DNA of 16,027 nucleotides from MGIIb-P sp963934015 (GTDB lineage: Archaea > Thermoplasmatota > Poseidoniia > Poseidoniales > Thalassarchaeaceae), in assembly GCA_963934015.1 (NCBI GenBank), contig CAWVWT010000031.1, forward strand, positions 1 through 16,027, written 5' to 3'. Each line of letters starts with the position of its first letter. The stretch's first letter is position 1. A model generated the notes under the pieces. That model saw only the letters and a list, made by a program, of their open reading frames with translations. It searched no databases and was not told the origin of the DNA. A program made the position numbers and the translations under genes. Shown piece by piece: positions 15,130 to 16,027 of the stretch.

Positions 15130-15575
15130 AGCGTCTTTGGGGGACCCGCTTCATGGTCGACCTGGTCGAACAAGTGGATGAGCGGGGTCTAGCCGTCTCG
15201 CCAACATTGCCCAAAGATTGCAAAAATTTGCTCATCGATATTGATGGAACCATCTGCGAAGATATTCCCAATGAAGAGCCTGAACGCATGGCTACAGCTC
15301 AAGTGTTTGAGGGTGTAGCGGATCAAATCAACAAGTGGTACGACGAGGGGCATCTGATTTGCTTCTTCACCAGCCGCACCGAAGAACACCGAGCGGTCAC
15401 TGAGAAATGGCTCGCGGAACACGGCTTCAAGTGGCACTCCTGCCTGTTTGGAAAGCCGCGCGGTGGCAACTATCACTGGATTGACAACCACATCGTGCGC
15501 GCGACACGATTCAATTCCAAACTTACGGATTTCGTCAAGAAATACATGGAAGTCGAAGTTTTCGATGACGAATGA
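15126..15575 (+). CDS. HAD-superfamily phosphatase-like protein
   Basis: The 149-residue product shows the HAD motifs in a compact form: motif I DIDGT with Asp38 and Asp40, motif II FTSRT with Thr82/Ser83, a conserved Lys110 in FGKPRGGNY, and acidic motif IDNH at Asp120. There is no large cap domain, so it belongs with the small cap-less HAD proteins found in capsule or sugar-phosphate contexts and in polynucleotide-type phosphatases. The substrate is unknown. The ATG at 15126 overlaps the MFS stop as ATGA; an alternative ATG at 15153 has GGGGGA about eight bases upstream and would remove nine residues. The overlap suggests co-expression with the transporter. The motif IV site is IDN rather than DD, a minor variation; Asp38/Asp40 are intact, so it is probably active. 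Confidence 0.85.
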   Translation: MKRLWGTRFMVDLVEQVDERGLAVSPTLPKDCKNLLIDIDGTICEDIPNEEPERMATAQVFEGVADQINKWYDEGHLICFFTSRTEEHRAVTEKWLAEHGFKWHSCLFGKPRGGNYHWIDNHIVRATRFNSKLTDFVKKYMEVEVFDDE

Positions 15576-15617
15576 GGATGGGGGAAAGCCCTTCATTCGA
15601 GACCCACTGGCACCACC

Positions 15618-16027
15618 ATGTCGAATGAGGAAGAAGAATTCGACTTTGAGGCCTTTTACAACAAACACCCCAATGAAGTAAAGGCCATTGGTGGCTCTTT
15701 ACTGGCTTATTTCGTCGTGTTCGAACCACTTTTTCAATGGATGTGGGATGAAGGCACCCGATGTGGTGTCTGGGGTGACGATTACTCTTGTCAAGGAAGT
15801 GTTTGGTTGACTCTGGCTTACGTTTCCATAGCCTCAATCGTGCTGGCCCCTGGAATTTGGGGGACTGCCTCCATGTTGGTGAAGAAGTTCACGCATGTGG
15901 AGAAAACACAGCGTGATGACTTTGTATGGACGGTTGTGTTTTTGCTCACTGGCGGAGCCATTTGGGCTATCCTTTGGCTGTACTGTTTGCCGCACACATG
16001 GACGCTTTTGCCTTGGGGTTCTTGGGA
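15618..16027 (+). CDS. Multi-pass membrane protein, unknown family, partial
   Basis: I translated this directly; it is open to the right edge of the window (136 complete codons). The start is acidic (MSNEEEEFDFEAF). Three hydrophobic segments are visible at about residues 26-46, 67-92 and 107-130, with a loop containing two cysteines (TRCGVWGDDYSC) between the first two. No enzymatic motif is visible. The ATG at 15618 follows the HAD stop by 42 bp on the same strand, so it probably shares the transcript of the MFS and HAD genes. The function is unknown. Confidence 0.7.
   Translation, partial: MSNEEEEFDFEAFYNKHPNEVKAIGGSLLAYFVVFEPLFQWMWDEGTRCGVWGDDYSCQGSVWLTLAYVSIASIVLAPGIWGTASMLVKKFTHVEKTQRDDFVWTVVFLLTGGAIWAILWLYCLPHTWTLLPWGSW

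Noticed and set aside
1..16027. CRISPR array, tRNA, rRNA, insertion sequence or phage module
   Set aside because: No regularly spaced repeats, no cloverleaf with a recognisable T-arm, no rRNA-like stretch, and no transposase or integrase motif was seen on either strand.

Overview
The window reads as a dense archaeal chromosome segment, most likely from marine group II Euryarchaeota (Candidatus Poseidoniia); this placement is inferred. A TYW2/Taw2-type wyosine gene argues for Archaea, because that pathway is not bacterial. Bacterial-looking genes (uvrC, bacterial-type cdsA, orn, S15 peptidase), acidic exported proteins with Asp-rich calcium loops, a Trp-rich acidic C-terminal tail and minimal intergenic DNA all fit that group. 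No rRNA, tRNA, CRISPR array, insertion sequence or phage gene was seen. No gene-free stretch exceeds about 110 bases.

Layout: (1) 1-523, minus: the start of a winged-helix regulator fused to a P-loop ATPase, divergent from uvrC (618-2342, plus). (2) 2346-5336, minus: a 996-residue secreted, C-terminally anchored protein of unknown family, divergent from taw2 (5390-6286) and cdsA (6313-7275). (3) 7264-8229, minus: a membrane-anchored extracellular cyclophilin, divergent from an anchored S15-family hydrolase (8309-10153). (4) 10156-11142, minus: an anchored protein with thrombospondin type-3-like calcium loops, divergent from a thioredoxin-fold lipoprotein (11251-11790). (5) 11799-12488, minus: an acidic cytoplasmic protein with a Trp-rich tail, divergent from a JAMM metalloprotease-like protein (12544-13272). 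(6) 13245-13781, minus: oligoribonuclease, divergent from an MFS transporter (13867-15129), a HAD phosphatase-like gene (15126-15575) and a partial membrane protein (15618-16027).

Strand changes at almost every gene. The five convergent junctions run from an 8-bp gap to a 28-bp overlap. Two divergent pairs share an AT-rich element placed roughly where a TATA box would serve leaderless transcripts in both directions, and I used this to choose starts.

Together the genes cover DNA repair (uvrC), tRNA modification (taw2), lipid head-group activation (cdsA), RNA turnover (orn), possible ubiquitin-like protein processing (JAMM) and a cell-surface set: a peptidase, a prolyl isomerase, a thiol lipoprotein, a calcium-binding protein and a giant ectodomain. 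In the four exported non-lipoproteins the ectodomain cysteines are even in number, suggesting disulfides. No single new defence or biosynthetic system is evident; the best novelty candidates are the 996-residue protein, the CxxxC lipoprotein beside Cys-paired exported proteins, the Trp-tailed acidic protein and the JAMM protein.
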